Below, piece after piece: positions 18,906 through 28,045 of a DNA stretch of 64,000 nucleotides (its first letter is position 1; every line of letters begins with the position of its first letter). The DNA comes from Rhodobacteraceae bacterium IMCC1335 (GTDB taxonomy: Bacteria; Pseudomonadota; Alphaproteobacteria; Rhodobacterales; Rhodobacteraceae), in assembly GCA_039640495.1 (NCBI GenBank), contig CP046864.1, positions 1,302,001 through 1,366,000 on the forward strand, read 5' to 3'. The notes under the pieces were generated by a model. That model saw only the letters and a program-made list of their open reading frames with translations, searched no databases and had not been told where the DNA came from. The position numbers and the translations under genes are program-made.

Positions 18906-19277
18906 ATGCAGATTTATACACCCGGTACTGAGATTGGGGTTTTGCAGCCTTGGCCTTTTGATAACCCTGAAAGCAATTATAAAATTCTGTTTGGGGCGCC
19001 CGCCGCATCGGGCCGTATTGATACCGGGGGGGCGGGCTATACAACGCGCTCGGGCATCTGGCGCTGCACTGCGGGTACCTTTGAATGCACAGAGCAGGGC
19101 GATGAATTGATGACCTTTTTATCTGGGCGTTGCCATCTGACAGATCAATCAACGGGCAAAAGCCACGTGTTGGGTGCCGGCGACAGCCTTTTTATGCCCG
19201 ATGGACGCCGCGTCACATGGGAAATTATTCAAGAGGTTACGAAAGTATTTTTTGGGAATAAATCCAGCGGATTTTAA
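18906..19277 (+). CDS. Cupin domain protein (DUF861/EutQ-like)
   Basis: A 123-residue single-domain cupin. The stretch RSGIWRCTAGTFECTEQGDELMTFLSGRCHLTD matches the DUF861 cupin pattern, in which a Trp/Cys region replaces part of the classical metal motif. GAGDSLFMPDGRRVTWEI supplies the second cupin motif. Proteins of this class include ureidoglycine-aminohydrolase-type and ethanolamine-utilisation cupins, but many are uncharacterised. Start ATG 18906 is preceded by GGAG. It is followed after 112 bases by a phosphatase gene that may or may not share its promoter. Confidence 0.85.
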   Translation: MQIYTPGTEIGVLQPWPFDNPESNYKILFGAPAASGRIDTGGAGYTTRSGIWRCTAGTFECTEQGDELMTFLSGRCHLTDQSTGKSHVLGAGDSLFMPDGRRVTWEIIQEVTKVFFGNKSSGF

Positions 19278-19389
19278 CGTTAGGTGTGTTTGTTGAAACG
19301 GTTTTTGGGAAACGTTTCTGCGCCTTTTAAAACTGTGATCCGCAGCATATGCATGTGTCTGTATGATTTTATTAAGATAGGTTTCGAGC

Positions 19390-19953
19390 ATGTACCCTTA
19401 TCCCGAGCTTTATATTTTAAGACATGGTGAAACGCTCTGGAACCAGCAGGGGCGTTTTCAGGGGCAAAAAGACTCGCCTCTGACAGATAAGGGGCGGCAG
19501 CAGGCCTTGGCCCAAGGCGAAGTGTTGCGATCTGCTAAAAGCTTGCCGCATATTGTGTTCGTTAGCCCTTTGGGAAGAACTTTAACAACGGCAAATCTTG
19601 CAGCCCCCTTTATCAAAACTCACGTAAAAGATCCGCGTTTGCTTGAAATCAATTTTGGCGCGTGGGAAGGGGCCACGCGCGAGGACATAAATCAAACAAT
19701 CAAAGCGCCAGTGCAAGGATTTGACTGGTTTTTTAAGAGTCCAGGCGGTGAAACCTTTCAGATGATCTCAACGCGGGTCATGTCCTTTTTACAAGAACTT
19801 GAAGATCCGGCTATTATCGTTACGCATGCAGTGACCTCTAAGGTCTTGCGCGGCCTTTATCTGGGCCTTGATCAGGCTGACTTATTAAAGCTGCACGCAG
19901 AGCAAGGTTGTATCTATCATTTATACAGGGGTGCTGAGGCGGTGTTACGTTAA
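19390..19953 (+). CDS. Histidine phosphatase family protein
   Basis: A 187-residue phosphoglycerate-mutase-like phosphatase. The catalytic motif RHGE is at 11-14 (YILRHGETLWNQQGRFQGQKDSPLT). A second conserved block, PLGRTLTTANLAAPF, holds the arginine of the phosphate pocket, and IIVTHAVTSKVLRG provides the second catalytic histidine. EINFGAWEG holds the acid residue. The substrate is unknown; relatives include CobC and 2,3-bisphosphoglycerate-type enzymes. Neighbours give no pathway clue. Confidence 0.88.
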   Translation: MYPYPELYILRHGETLWNQQGRFQGQKDSPLTDKGRQQALAQGEVLRSAKSLPHIVFVSPLGRTLTTANLAAPFIKTHVKDPRLLEINFGAWEGATREDINQTIKAPVQGFDWFFKSPGGETFQMISTRVMSFLQELEDPAIIVTHAVTSKVLRGLYLGLDQADLLKLHAEQGCIYHLYRGAEAVLR

Positions 19954-20056
19954 GCCTTGGCAAGACCTGATAAGCAGATTTAGCTATTTATAGCTGAGCA
20001 GAAATGGTGTTAAAACCGTGTTTTTACCCAAGACAGTTGCCGCGATTGTTCAAAGC

Positions 20057-21676
20057 TTATTCGGCGCCAGTATAGCTGAAGCGGGAAAATTGCGCTTCGG
20101 CGGCCAAACCTGACGTATCAAAGGCAATCATACCGACGAAATTGCCTGTAAAAGACTTGCCTTCGCCTTTGCCGGCTTCATCTGACAGGCAAGCTGCATT
20201 CAAAACTGGGCCAATCGGATGCCAATCTTCAGCCTGTTTCCAGAAAAACTGTTGCTTGGCATGATCGGTTTGAACGCGTAATTCGACCCGCCCCTCAGCG
20301 ACGGGCACCGGCGCCGCAAGTGGATAGTCCATATCCGTATTGGGATAGCGGCCCGGACAGGAAAACATGGTTAATATCCGGCCAAGTTTTTGATCATGAG
20401 ACAGCATGAGCGCATGAAATTTATGGCCGTTATAATAGGTGATCAAACCGGCGGCTTGCTGATAGGTTTGCGGCGCAAATTCCAGCTGGCATTCGGCGGA
20501 ATAGATGAGATGTTGTTGGCGGCGCGCGAGCAATGCTTGTTCAAAGCAACTGCCGATGCTTTCCCGCCCTATTAAAATTAAACGATTATTTTCTAAACGA
20601 AATAACCTTTCGGGAAACGGCGTTCTAAGCCATTGGAAATCAGAATGAAGGTGATTGAACGTATAATTTATTGTTTTGGTTTTGGCTTTTTGAACGCTGT
20701 GCTGGCCTTGGTCAGAGCTGGGCAGGTTTGCCCGAACGTTTTGCCCAGATTCTTCAAGATAAAGCCAGTTATCGGCTTTCCAAACGCAGCGCTCTAATCC
20801 TGTTTCACGGCCCAAGGGACAAAAACGGCCAACCCCATCTGGGTCGGGTATTGGCCGCCCCATCAAAAATGAGTGATAGGCATCACCGTCTTGGGTCTCA
20901 ACATATTGGCCGTGCCCAATGCGTTGAAACGCGTGGTCAGGCGTGGCGCTATGCGTCATCAAATGTTGTTCTGGATGGACCTCATAGGGCCCCTCTAGAT
21001 GGCGCGCGCGCGCCATGCTCACCGCGTGCCCATAGCCGGTTCCCCCCTCTGCGGTGGTTAGGTAATAATAGCCGTTTCTTTTGAAAATATGGGGTGCTTC
21101 TGTCAGCCCTCTTTGGCTTCCGGACCAGATGTTTTTAATGGGTCCGAACAAACCTTTATCGGGGTCCCATTCCTGCAGAGCTATGCCATCAAAACGGTGA
21201 TGCGTCGGGTTAGAGCCTGTATCATGCGCGCCATGATTCCAAACCATATTCAAGAGCCATTTGCGGCCATCGTCATCGTGAAAAAGCGACGGATCAAATC
21301 CCGACGAGTTTACGTAGATTGGATCAGACCATTCGCCATCGATGCGCGGGCAGGTTGTGATATAATTATGCGTATCCTTAAAAGCGCCGTCCAAGCGTTT
21401 CACATCTGTGTAAACCAACCAAAATAAACCGTCCGCATAAGAGAGGCACGGGGCCCAAACACCGCCTGAATCTGGGTTTCCACGCATGTCTAAAAGCGCA
21501 GGCCTGTTCAAAGGGGTTGCCACCAAGCGCCACGCGCCAAGATTGGTTGAATGATAAATGCGCACCCCGGGATACCATTCAAAGGTAGAGGTCGCTAGAT
21601 AGTAATCGGAACCGACCCGAAGAAAAGACGGATCCGGATGAAAACCTGGTAAAACCGGATTCTTGATCACTCTCAT
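20057..21676 (-). CDS. Glycoside hydrolase family 43 beta-xylosidase/arabinofuranosidase-like enzyme
   Basis: A 539-residue enzyme expected to release xylose or arabinose from small oligosaccharides. No signal peptide is seen, so action is cytoplasmic. The five-bladed propeller shows the general base D15 (PGFHPDPSFLRVGSDYYLATSTFEWYPG), the pKa-tuning aspartate in SSGFDPSLFHDDDG and the general acid in TEAPHIFKRNGYYYL. The last 200 residues form a beta-sandwich, as in GH43 subfamily 11-type xylosidases. It is the final gene of the leftward sugar operon, starting one base after the Gfo/Idh stop. This suggests the operon imports pentose-containing oligosaccharides, but GH43 specificity is uncertain. 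Confidence 0.88.
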   Translation of the reverse strand: MRVIKNPVLPGFHPDPSFLRVGSDYYLATSTFEWYPGVRIYHSTNLGAWRLVATPLNRPALLDMRGNPDSGGVWAPCLSYADGLFWLVYTDVKRLDGAFKDTHNYITTCPRIDGEWSDPIYVNSSGFDPSLFHDDDGRKWLLNMVWNHGAHDTGSNPTHHRFDGIALQEWDPDKGLFGPIKNIWSGSQRGLTEAPHIFKRNGYYYLTTAEGGTGYGHAVSMARARHLEGPYEVHPEQHLMTHSATPDHAFQRIGHGQYVETQDGDAYHSFLMGRPIPDPDGVGRFCPLGRETGLERCVWKADNWLYLEESGQNVRANLPSSDQGQHSVQKAKTKTINYTFNHLHSDFQWLRTPFPERLFRLENNRLILIGRESIGSCFEQALLARRQQHLIYSAECQLEFAPQTYQQAAGLITYYNGHKFHALMLSHDQKLGRILTMFSCPGRYPNTDMDYPLAAPVPVAEGRVELRVQTDHAKQQFFWKQAEDWHPIGPVLNAACLSDEAGKGEGKSFTGNFVGMIAFDTSGLAAEAQFSRFSYTGAE

Positions 21677-21677
21677 A

Positions 21678-22823
21678 TTACCCCGCTGTTTGATCTAGCA
21701 GTTTTAAAGCCTCTGTTTTACAGAGCGCTGCGGGCCGTGCGCAACTGGTTGACAGCTCAATCCACTGCTTTTTCTCACCCGAATCCAGAATACTCGTCAT
21801 CACGTCCACGACATGCGCTGCCAAATCCAAAGAACAACGATGCGGGCGGTTTTCAAGAATTGCCGCCGCCATATCAGCAAGCCCGGCGCAGCGGTAATTG
21901 GCCCGCTTTTCGCCTTGTCCATCGGTGGTATTGGTGATGCCGAACGGATGATCATTTTGCTTGGGCTGCGCGGTGCCCCCGCTTGCATCCGTGTAGAGCA
22001 CGCTGCCCCCGAAGAAATTGGGATCAGGCAGGTAAAGCGAGCCTTCGCTGCCATAAAGCTCCATATTTTCGTGCCGATGTGCGCAAACATCCCAGCTTGC
22101 ACCCAGCGTTATAATCGCGCCGGATTGAAATTCGAGTAAGGCATGATGCGTGGTGGGGGTATCCACGGGTATGCTCTCTCCTGTGCGCGCACCGGTGCCA
22201 ATGGTGCGGGTTTTCAGGCCGGTTGAGGCCATCGCGCTTACCGCCTTGACCGGCCCGATCAGTTGCACCAAATTCGTAATGTAATAAGGGCCTAAATCGA
22301 GCACTGGCCCGCCACCAGGTTGAAAGAAAAAATCAGGGTTCGGATGCCATGCTTCCATCCCCCGCGACATGACATGGCAGGTGCCGCTTAAAATCTCTCC
22401 TATCGCGCCCTGATCAATCAAAGATCGCGCCATTTGATGGGCTCCGCCCAAAAACGTGTCGGGCGCCGAACCGATGCGCAAGCCCGTTTCATCGGCCAAT
22501 TTGCGCAACGCCTCACCTTCTTGCAAGCTGAGCACAAACGGTTTTTCCGAAAAGGCATGTTTTCCCGCTTGTAGGATTTGTTTTGTGATCTCAAAATGCG
22601 CCGCTGGTACGGTCAGATTCACAATAATATCGATATCACCGCTGGCAAGTAGTTCAGGTACGCTGAGCGCGCGGAGGTTAAATTTTTCTGCCTGAGTTTT
22701 GGCTGCAGCCATATCAAGATCTGCAACAGCGCGCATTTCTAGGGGTGAAAATTGCGATGCCAATTGTAGATAAGCCGTTGAGATATTACCACATCCAATA
22801 AGGCCAATGCCCATTTTCTTCAT
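21678..22823 (-). CDS. Gfo/Idh/MocA family oxidoreductase (sugar operon)
   Basis: A 381-residue NAD(P)-dependent dehydrogenase. The N-terminal Rossmann motif is GIGLIGCGNISTAYLQLASQF, with the EKPF motif in HAFSEKPFVLSLQEGE around residue 95 contributing the conserved lysine. The alpha/beta C-terminal domain has GGGPVLDLGPYYITNLVQLIGP. The family oxidises or epimerises sugars and sugar derivatives. It lies between an isomerase and the GH43 gene and probably acts on the imported sugar. The exact substrate is not deducible. Confidence 0.88.
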   Translation of the reverse strand: MKKMGIGLIGCGNISTAYLQLASQFSPLEMRAVADLDMAAAKTQAEKFNLRALSVPELLASGDIDIIVNLTVPAAHFEITKQILQAGKHAFSEKPFVLSLQEGEALRKLADETGLRIGSAPDTFLGGAHQMARSLIDQGAIGEILSGTCHVMSRGMEAWHPNPDFFFQPGGGPVLDLGPYYITNLVQLIGPVKAVSAMASTGLKTRTIGTGARTGESIPVDTPTTHHALLEFQSGAIITLGASWDVCAHRHENMELYGSEGSLYLPDPNFFGGSVLYTDASGGTAQPKQNDHPFGITNTTDGQGEKRANYRCAGLADMAAAILENRPHRCSLDLAAHVVDVMTSILDSGEKKQWIELSTSCARPAALCKTEALKLLDQTAG

Positions 22824-22856
22824 AATTTTAGCGCCTTTCTTGCAGTGGCCTTTAGT

Positions 22857-23600
22857 TTAAAAGGTTATCAGTTTTTCGTAGGATCTTGTTGCAAAGCGCA
22901 CACCATCTTTTGGATTGTCATGTTCCAGAACATAACGGCCAATGCCCGATGCGCGTAAACATGCGCTGATTTCATCCCAATCCAGCACCCCATGCCCAAC
23001 ATCAGCCCAACCGCCTTCATCAAGGTTTTCACCCTTTGGGGCGTGATCTTTGATATGCGCAGATATGATGCGATTTTTGTAACGCTCTATCCATTCTACG
23101 GGTGATCCCCCTGCAACCGCCACCCAAGCAAGATCAAGTTCCAGAACCAGCGAGGGCGCAGCCTCTAAAATGGCTTCAATCGGATACGTGCCATCCTCTA
23201 AGGGAATAAATTCGAAATCATGATTATGCCAGCCAAACTGCAATCCCGCCGCACGAATAGGCGTACCGATTGTTTCAAGATGCGCGCCAAAGGCAGCCCA
23301 GCCTGCGCGATCTGTTGGTCGCCGTTCGGGCTTTAAAAAGGCGAGGATCATGGCTTCCATGCCAAATTCACGTGCAATATTTAAGGCATTTTCTGGTTCA
23401 TTCTCAACCAGATCTATGTCGAAATGGCCGGTGGTCATTGACAGGCCATATGCGTCCAACAGCGCTTTGGTTTTACTTGGATCTTCGTATAATGCCCCGA
23501 ACCCCTCGACCTCGCGCAACCCCAGATCAGCCAGAGTTTGCAGCGTATCCGCTAAGTCAAAATTTCGAAACGAGTAAAGTTGCATGGAATGTGCGGGCAT
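22857..23600 (-). CDS. Sugar phosphate isomerase/epimerase family TIM barrel (xylose isomerase-like)
   Basis: A 247-residue AP-endonuclease-2/xylose-isomerase-like barrel. Features are SMQLYSFRNFDLADTLQTLADLG, GLQFGWHNHDFEF with metal-binding residues, LVLELDLAWVAVAGGSP and ISAHIKDHAP. The long open frame reaches 23690, overlapping the ATPase gene upstream. ATG 23600 with AAGAAG upstream is a better start and matches relatives. It is encoded directly after the UgpC-type ATPase, with Gfo/Idh next, a pairing common in polyol and pentose catabolism. Confidence 0.85.
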   Translation of the reverse strand: MPAHSMQLYSFRNFDLADTLQTLADLGLREVEGFGALYEDPSKTKALLDAYGLSMTTGHFDIDLVENEPENALNIAREFGMEAMILAFLKPERRPTDRAGWAAFGAHLETIGTPIRAAGLQFGWHNHDFEFIPLEDGTYPIEAILEAAPSLVLELDLAWVAVAGGSPVEWIERYKNRIISAHIKDHAPKGENLDEGGWADVGHGVLDWDEISACLRASGIGRYVLEHDNPKDGVRFATRSYEKLITF

Positions 23601-23637
23601 GAGTAATCTTCTTTTATTGTAGGGGCTAAGAGGGGGG

Positions 23638-24714
23638 TTAAAGGCGCAATTCGGAAGCAGGATCAAACAGAGAGGCTTGTTTCGGGTCAAACCCTATGCT
23701 GACAAGATCTCCTGGTTTTACGCGGGCTTGGCCATCCATCCGAAATCTGAAATAGGCCCCGCTTACGGTGCAATCAACGATCGTGTCCGAGCCCATCGGT
23801 TCGACCAAATCAACGGTGACTTGTGTGTGATAAGGAGCCTTGGCGCTTAAATCCCCCACGATCACATGCTCTGGACGGATCCCAATGGTTGCGGCGCAGT
23901 TATTGGCTGGCTGTTCAGAGAATTCATAACGATCGAGCGGCAATTTGACGTCTTCGAAGATAAAATGGTTATCTTGGATCTGACCATCCAGAAAGTTCAT
24001 TGAGGGCGAACCGATGAAATTCGCTACATATTTATTGCGTGGGCGGTTGTAGATATCATTTGGTGAAGCAAGCTGCATGATTTTGCCACTGCGCATCACC
24101 GCGATACGGTCGGCCAATGTCATGGCCTCGATTTGATCATGCGTAACATAAATCATCGTATTGCCCAATTGTTGGTGCAGACGCTTGATTTCAACGCGTA
24201 AATCGGCACGCAGCTTAGCATCCAGATTTGACAGAGGCTCATCGAATAAAAAGACATCGACATCGCGCACCAGAGCACGCCCGATGGCTACACGTTGGCG
24301 CTGCCCGCCAGAAAGCGCGGCGGGTTTGCGGGAGAGCAAGGGTTCGATCTGCAAAATTTCGGCGGCCCGAGCCACACGCGCTTTGATCTCCTCTTTAGGC
24401 ATTTTCGTGTTTTTCAGGCCAAAGGATAAATTCCCCTCAACGTTCATTTGCGGATAAAGCGCGTAGGATTGAAAAACCATCCCGATACCACGTTCTGATG
24501 GCTCGGCCCAAGTGACATTGGTGCCATTGATCAGGATTTGCCCGTCGGTTATGTCGAGCAATCCGGCAATACAGTTCAGCAGGGTTGACTTGCCGCATCC
24601 TGACGATCCCAAAAGCACCAGAAACTCGCCCTTATGAACATTAAGGTCCAAATTGTGCAGAACATTTACAGATCCAAAATTCAGGTCTAATTTTTTTATT
24701 TCTACCGAATGCAT
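23638..24714 (-). CDS. Sugar ABC transporter ATP-binding protein, UgpC/MalK type
   Basis: A 358-residue ATPase that powers the two permeases encoded just upstream. Walker A is LLGSSGCGKSTLLNCIAG near 32-49, the signature ALSGGQRQRVAIGRALVRD near 135, Walker B VFLFDEPLSNLDAKLR and the switch histidine in YVTHDQIEAMTLADRI. The C-terminal 120 residues form the TOBE/OB regulatory domain of the MalK family (GIRPEHVIVG). It starts eight bases after the second permease's stop. Confidence 0.93.
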   Translation of the reverse strand: MHSVEIKKLDLNFGSVNVLHNLDLNVHKGEFLVLLGSSGCGKSTLLNCIAGLLDITDGQILINGTNVTWAEPSERGIGMVFQSYALYPQMNVEGNLSFGLKNTKMPKEEIKARVARAAEILQIEPLLSRKPAALSGGQRQRVAIGRALVRDVDVFLFDEPLSNLDAKLRADLRVEIKRLHQQLGNTMIYVTHDQIEAMTLADRIAVMRSGKIMQLASPNDIYNRPRNKYVANFIGSPSMNFLDGQIQDNHFIFEDVKLPLDRYEFSEQPANNCAATIGIRPEHVIVGDLSAKAPYHTQVTVDLVEPMGSDTIVDCTVSGAYFRFRMDGQARVKPGDLVSIGFDPKQASLFDPASELRL

Positions 24715-24722
24715 AATGCAGC

Positions 24723-25622
24723 TTATCCTTTAACTGCGCCGGCTGCGATGCCGCGCACGAACAGTTTTCCTGAGATGAAATAGATGGTCAGGGGAACCAG
24801 CCCCGTGATGATTGTGGCGGCCATATTCACATTATATTCCTGCACGCCCTGCGTTGAATTCACAATGTTATTCAATTGCACGGTCATGGGGTAATTTTCC
24901 GGCCCCGTATACACAATACCAAACAGAAAGTCATTCCAGATGCCGGTCACCTGAAGAATCACGGCAACCGTAAAAATTGGCAAAGACATGGGCACCATAA
25001 TGCGGAAATAAATACCCCAAAACCCGGCACCATCCACGCGCGCCGCTTTGAACAACTCTTCGGGTAACGAAGTGAAATAGTTACGAAATAACAGCGTCAA
25101 AATGGGCATGCCAAAAATCGTATGAACGATAATCAATCCACCCAGTGATCCATATATGCCAATTTCCCGCAACATGATCACCAATGGGTAAAGCATCACC
25201 TGATAGGGGATGAACGCTCCAAATATCAAAATTGTAAAAAACACATTGGCGCCTTTAAACCGCCAGTTCGCCAAAGCATATCCATTGATGGAGGCGACGA
25301 TTATCGAGGTGATGACCGAGGGGATTGTGATTTGAACCGAGTTCCAAAACCCGCGGCTTAAGCCTTCACATGTTAACCCTGTACAGGCCTGCGACCAAGC
25401 TTTCACCCAAGGCGCAAAGGTCACCTCAAGGGGTGGAGAAAAAATATTTCCCAGCCGAATTTCAGGCATGCCTTTTAAAGAGGTGACCGTCATCACATAA
25501 AGCGGAATGGCGTAATATACCGCGATAAACGCCAGCGCCCCATAGAGAAAGATATTTCTGCGCGAAAAGGTTTTGCGAGGTTTCGGGCCCCGAGGGCCAT
25601 TCATGATCTCTTGCTCAGCCAT
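24723..25622 (-). CDS. Carbohydrate ABC transporter permease (MalG type)
   Basis: A permease of 299 residues from ATG 25622, preceded by GGAGG at a slightly long spacing; the open frame goes to 25667. Six membrane segments are visible, the first being NIFLYGALAFIAVYYAIPLYVMTVTSLKG. The EAA loop EELFKAARVDGAGFWGIYFRIMVPMSLP contacts the ATPase. It resembles GtsC-like permeases of the glucose/mannose family (TGLTCEGLSRGFWNSVQITIPS). Its start overlaps the preceding permease by eight bases, implying translational coupling. Confidence 0.9.
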   Translation of the reverse strand: MAEQEIMNGPRGPKPRKTFSRRNIFLYGALAFIAVYYAIPLYVMTVTSLKGMPEIRLGNIFSPPLEVTFAPWVKAWSQACTGLTCEGLSRGFWNSVQITIPSVITSIIVASINGYALANWRFKGANVFFTILIFGAFIPYQVMLYPLVIMLREIGIYGSLGGLIIVHTIFGMPILTLLFRNYFTSLPEELFKAARVDGAGFWGIYFRIMVPMSLPIFTVAVILQVTGIWNDFLFGIVYTGPENYPMTVQLNNIVNSTQGVQEYNVNMAATIITGLVPLTIYFISGKLFVRGIAAGAVKG

Positions 25623-26508
25623 GTTTTTTTGAACCTCCAAATTCAAGCATTGCCCAAGGCACAACAACCAACATAACGGTGAGCAGCATCATGGTTGAAG
25701 CTGCGAAGCCTTGACCCAGGTTTTGCGCTTGAAACATAAGATCATATACATATTTTGCGGGCACTTCTGTGGCGATACCGGGGCCGCCGCCGGTCTGTGC
25801 GACGATCAGATCGAACACTTTGACAATGCCCGTGGTTACGATCACCAAAGTTGTGATGAACACGGGTCGCATCATTGGAATAATAACAACCACATAGGTT
25901 TTCCATGTCGGAATACCATCAACACGCGTGGCCTTCCAAACATCTTCATCGATACCGCGCAAGCCCGCGAGCATCAGCACCATCACCAAGCCGCTGCCCT
26001 GCCATAAGCCAGCAATGAGAACGCCAAAAATCGCGATGTCGGGGTTGTAGAGCGGATCGAAGGTAAAGCTTGCCCAGCCGAGATCCCTTACAATGCCTTG
26101 CACGCCAAAACTTGGATTCAAAATCCACTGCCAGATCAACCCTGTCACAACGAAGCTTAAAGCATAAGGGTATAAGATTACGGTGCGAAAAACGCTTTCG
26201 AAGCGCACTTTTTGGTCAATTAAAGCCGCGAGTATAAAGCCAATCACGAACATTAAAATCAACATACATAGGCCATAGATGAACAGGTTTTCGATTGAAA
26301 CCAGCCACTTCTTAGTGTCCCAAAGCCGCTCATATTGCTGCAGGCCAACCCATTTCAAACGTGGTAGCAGGCCAGATTTTGTAAAACTATAGACAATAGT
26401 CCAAGCGGTGCCGCCCACGAAAACAAATAGGGCCGTCACAATCATTGGGATTGCGGCAATCTTAGCTGATTTGTTTCTGAAAAGCTGATTAGGGCGCTTA
26501 TGCGACAT
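25615..26508 (-). CDS. Carbohydrate ABC transporter permease (MalF type)
   Basis: A permease of 297 residues from ATG 26508, chosen over ATG 26523 because GAGG stands six bases before it. There are six membrane segments, beginning IAAIPMIVTALFVFVGGTAWTIVYSF. The ATPase-contacting loop is DEDVWKATRVDGIPTWKTYVVVIIPMMRPVF. It follows the binding-protein gene, from which it is separated by a strong hairpin. With its partner it should form the channel for a sugar or short oligosaccharide. Confidence 0.9.
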   Translation of the reverse strand: MSHKRPNQLFRNKSAKIAAIPMIVTALFVFVGGTAWTIVYSFTKSGLLPRLKWVGLQQYERLWDTKKWLVSIENLFIYGLCMLILMFVIGFILAALIDQKVRFESVFRTVILYPYALSFVVTGLIWQWILNPSFGVQGIVRDLGWASFTFDPLYNPDIAIFGVLIAGLWQGSGLVMVLMLAGLRGIDEDVWKATRVDGIPTWKTYVVVIIPMMRPVFITTLVIVTTGIVKVFDLIVAQTGGGPGIATEVPAKYVYDLMFQAQNLGQGFAASTMMLLTVMLVVVPWAMLEFGGSKKHG

Positions 26509-26547
26509 CTGCGGCCTCAACATCCAATGCTTTAATAAAAAAGGGGT

Positions 26548-26571
26548 GTCAGCCCGCGATAGCGGGCTGAC
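26548..26571 (-). terminator. Attenuator-like hairpin between binding-protein and permease genes
   Basis: A perfect 10-bp stem, GTCAGCCCGC (26548-26557) with GCGGGCTGAC (26562-26571), and a four-base loop. On the minus strand it is followed by ACCCC and then six Ts, so it should terminate part of the transcripts after the binding protein. Full termination is unlikely because the permeases have no evident promoter of their own. Confidence 0.7.
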
Positions 26572-26585
26572 ATTCTGTTTTGGGT

Positions 26586-27812
26586 TTAGTCTGCGTTTGC
26601 GATCATTTTCACAAAGTCAGCTTGTGCATCCGCCGCTGAGATGGATGTGTCGGCAAAGAACTCAGTAAACAATGTGTTCATTTGGTTTGCCGTGTCAGGC
26701 GTTAGAAGCATATTGGTATCTGGCAACAAGGCGCCTTGGTCAAGCAAAGCCAAACCTTTTTGCATGCAATCATTTGCCGCTGACAGATCAACATCTCCGC
26801 GTACTGGAAGCGATCCTTTCTTCAGGTTGAAAGCAACTTGCGTTGTCGGCTTAAGCAACAATGCCGCCAATTCACCTTGCGCTGCAATTTTCGCATCATC
26901 CTTCAGAACGGGGAAATAGAATGCATCGCCGCCCGTTCCCAATCTTGGGTTCATCCCCAAACCGGGCAAGCAGCTATAATCTTCGCCCGCTACGGCATTC
27001 GCAACCGCAAATTCACCCTGCGCCCAATCACCCATGATTTGACCACCGGCTTGACCTGTGATGACCAAGTTGGTTGCGTCATTCCAGTTTTGAACGGTTG
27101 ATTTTGCCGCCATGGAGCGCGCATTTTCAGCCGCTTCGAACAGCGAGGTTACTTCTGGGCCTGCTGCAACAGAGGCGTCTTTATCACCATAAACAGCCAT
27201 AAAAATGTCGTTTGGCAGAAGCGAGGCCATCATCACGTTGAACGCGCCAGATTGTTGCCAACCTTGCTGGCCCATCGCCAATGGTACTTTACCAGCAGCT
27301 TCCAGAGCGGCTGCACCAGCTACAAATTCGGTCCAATTTGTTGGAACTGCAACCCCAGAATCTTCAAAGGCTTTGTGGCTGACCCACAGCCACTGCCATG
27401 AGTGGATATTGACAGGCGCGCAGTAAATACGGCCATCGACGGTGCAGGCGTCAAGCAGCGAAGAGGGGTTAACCATGTCTTTCCAGCCTTCGGCTTCGGC
27501 GATATCGGTGATATCACGCAAAAGGCCAGATTCGATAAGCTCTTCTGCCTGACGGCCATGGTTGAATTGGAATGCTCCCATCGGCTCTCCGCCAATGATC
27601 CGGCTTACCATGGCCGCGCGCGCGGCTTCACCGCCCACAATCGCTGCGTCAACCCAAGTATTGCCCGTCGCGTCAAAGGCTTTTGCAAATTCGGCAACCG
27701 CAGCGGCTTCGCCGCCGGATGTCCACCAATGCATGACGTCCAGTTCAGTTGCTGATGCATTTCCGGCTGCAACAAATGCCGTCGCTGTTATAAATTTTGA
27801 TAGTAGTTTCAC
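26586..27812 (-). CDS. Sugar ABC transporter extracellular solute-binding protein (family 1, GtsA-like)
   Basis: A 408-residue periplasmic receptor. The signal peptide is residues 1-21 (ending GNASA), and the mature protein opens TELDVMHWWTSGGEAAAVAEF, the signature of the glucose/mannose-type family. Other family marks are YCAPVNIHSWQWLWVSH, PLAMGQQGWQQSGAF and MGDWAQGEFAVAN. The start is GTG with GGGAGG six bases upstream. The operon's GH43 enzyme points to a pentose-containing ligand, but this is inference. The gene is first in the leftward operon, just past candidate LacI-type operators. A paralogue lies at 33743-34990. Confidence 0.9.
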   Translation of the reverse strand: MKLLSKFITATAFVAAGNASATELDVMHWWTSGGEAAAVAEFAKAFDATGNTWVDAAIVGGEAARAAMVSRIIGGEPMGAFQFNHGRQAEELIESGLLRDITDIAEAEGWKDMVNPSSLLDACTVDGRIYCAPVNIHSWQWLWVSHKAFEDSGVAVPTNWTEFVAGAAALEAAGKVPLAMGQQGWQQSGAFNVMMASLLPNDIFMAVYGDKDASVAAGPEVTSLFEAAENARSMAAKSTVQNWNDATNLVITGQAGGQIMGDWAQGEFAVANAVAGEDYSCLPGLGMNPRLGTGGDAFYFPVLKDDAKIAAQGELAALLLKPTTQVAFNLKKGSLPVRGDVDLSAANDCMQKGLALLDQGALLPDTNMLLTPDTANQMNTLFTEFFADTSISAADAQADFVKMIANAD

Positions 27813-27830
27813 GATTGACCTCCCATGTCT

Positions 27831-27840
27831 GAATCGATTC
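27831..27840. promoter_or_regulatory. Candidate LacI-type operator 1 (GAATCGATTC)
   Basis: A perfect 10-bp palindrome with the central CG typical of LacI-family operators. It is 18 bases upstream of the binding-protein GTG, next to its ribosome site, and divergent from a lacI-type gene. Bound repressor there would block the leftward operon. Confidence 0.55.
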
Positions 27841-27848
27841 GTGTAAAT

Positions 27849-27862
27849 CTATAACGTTTTAG
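27849..27862. promoter_or_regulatory. Candidate LacI-type operator 2 (CTATAACGTTTTAG)
   Basis: A 14-bp palindrome with one mismatched pair and a central CG. Its centre is 20 bases from that of the GAATCGATTC element, about two helical turns, so two dimers could bind on one face of the DNA. Assignment to the adjacent LacI-type regulator is inference. Confidence 0.45.
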
Positions 27863-28045
27863 TTTTTACTTGCAACAATTTTATAATAATCTAAACTCTT
27901 CTCATCCTGCGCGCTAGAAGGTCCACATTTTAAATTTTATCACCGGAAAAGTCTTGAAAAAATATAATTAAATATTGAAAATCTACCTGTTTCTGCAGAA
28001 TGGCATCTGCGGGTTGGCTGGATATTAGGGATAAAGTGACAAAAG

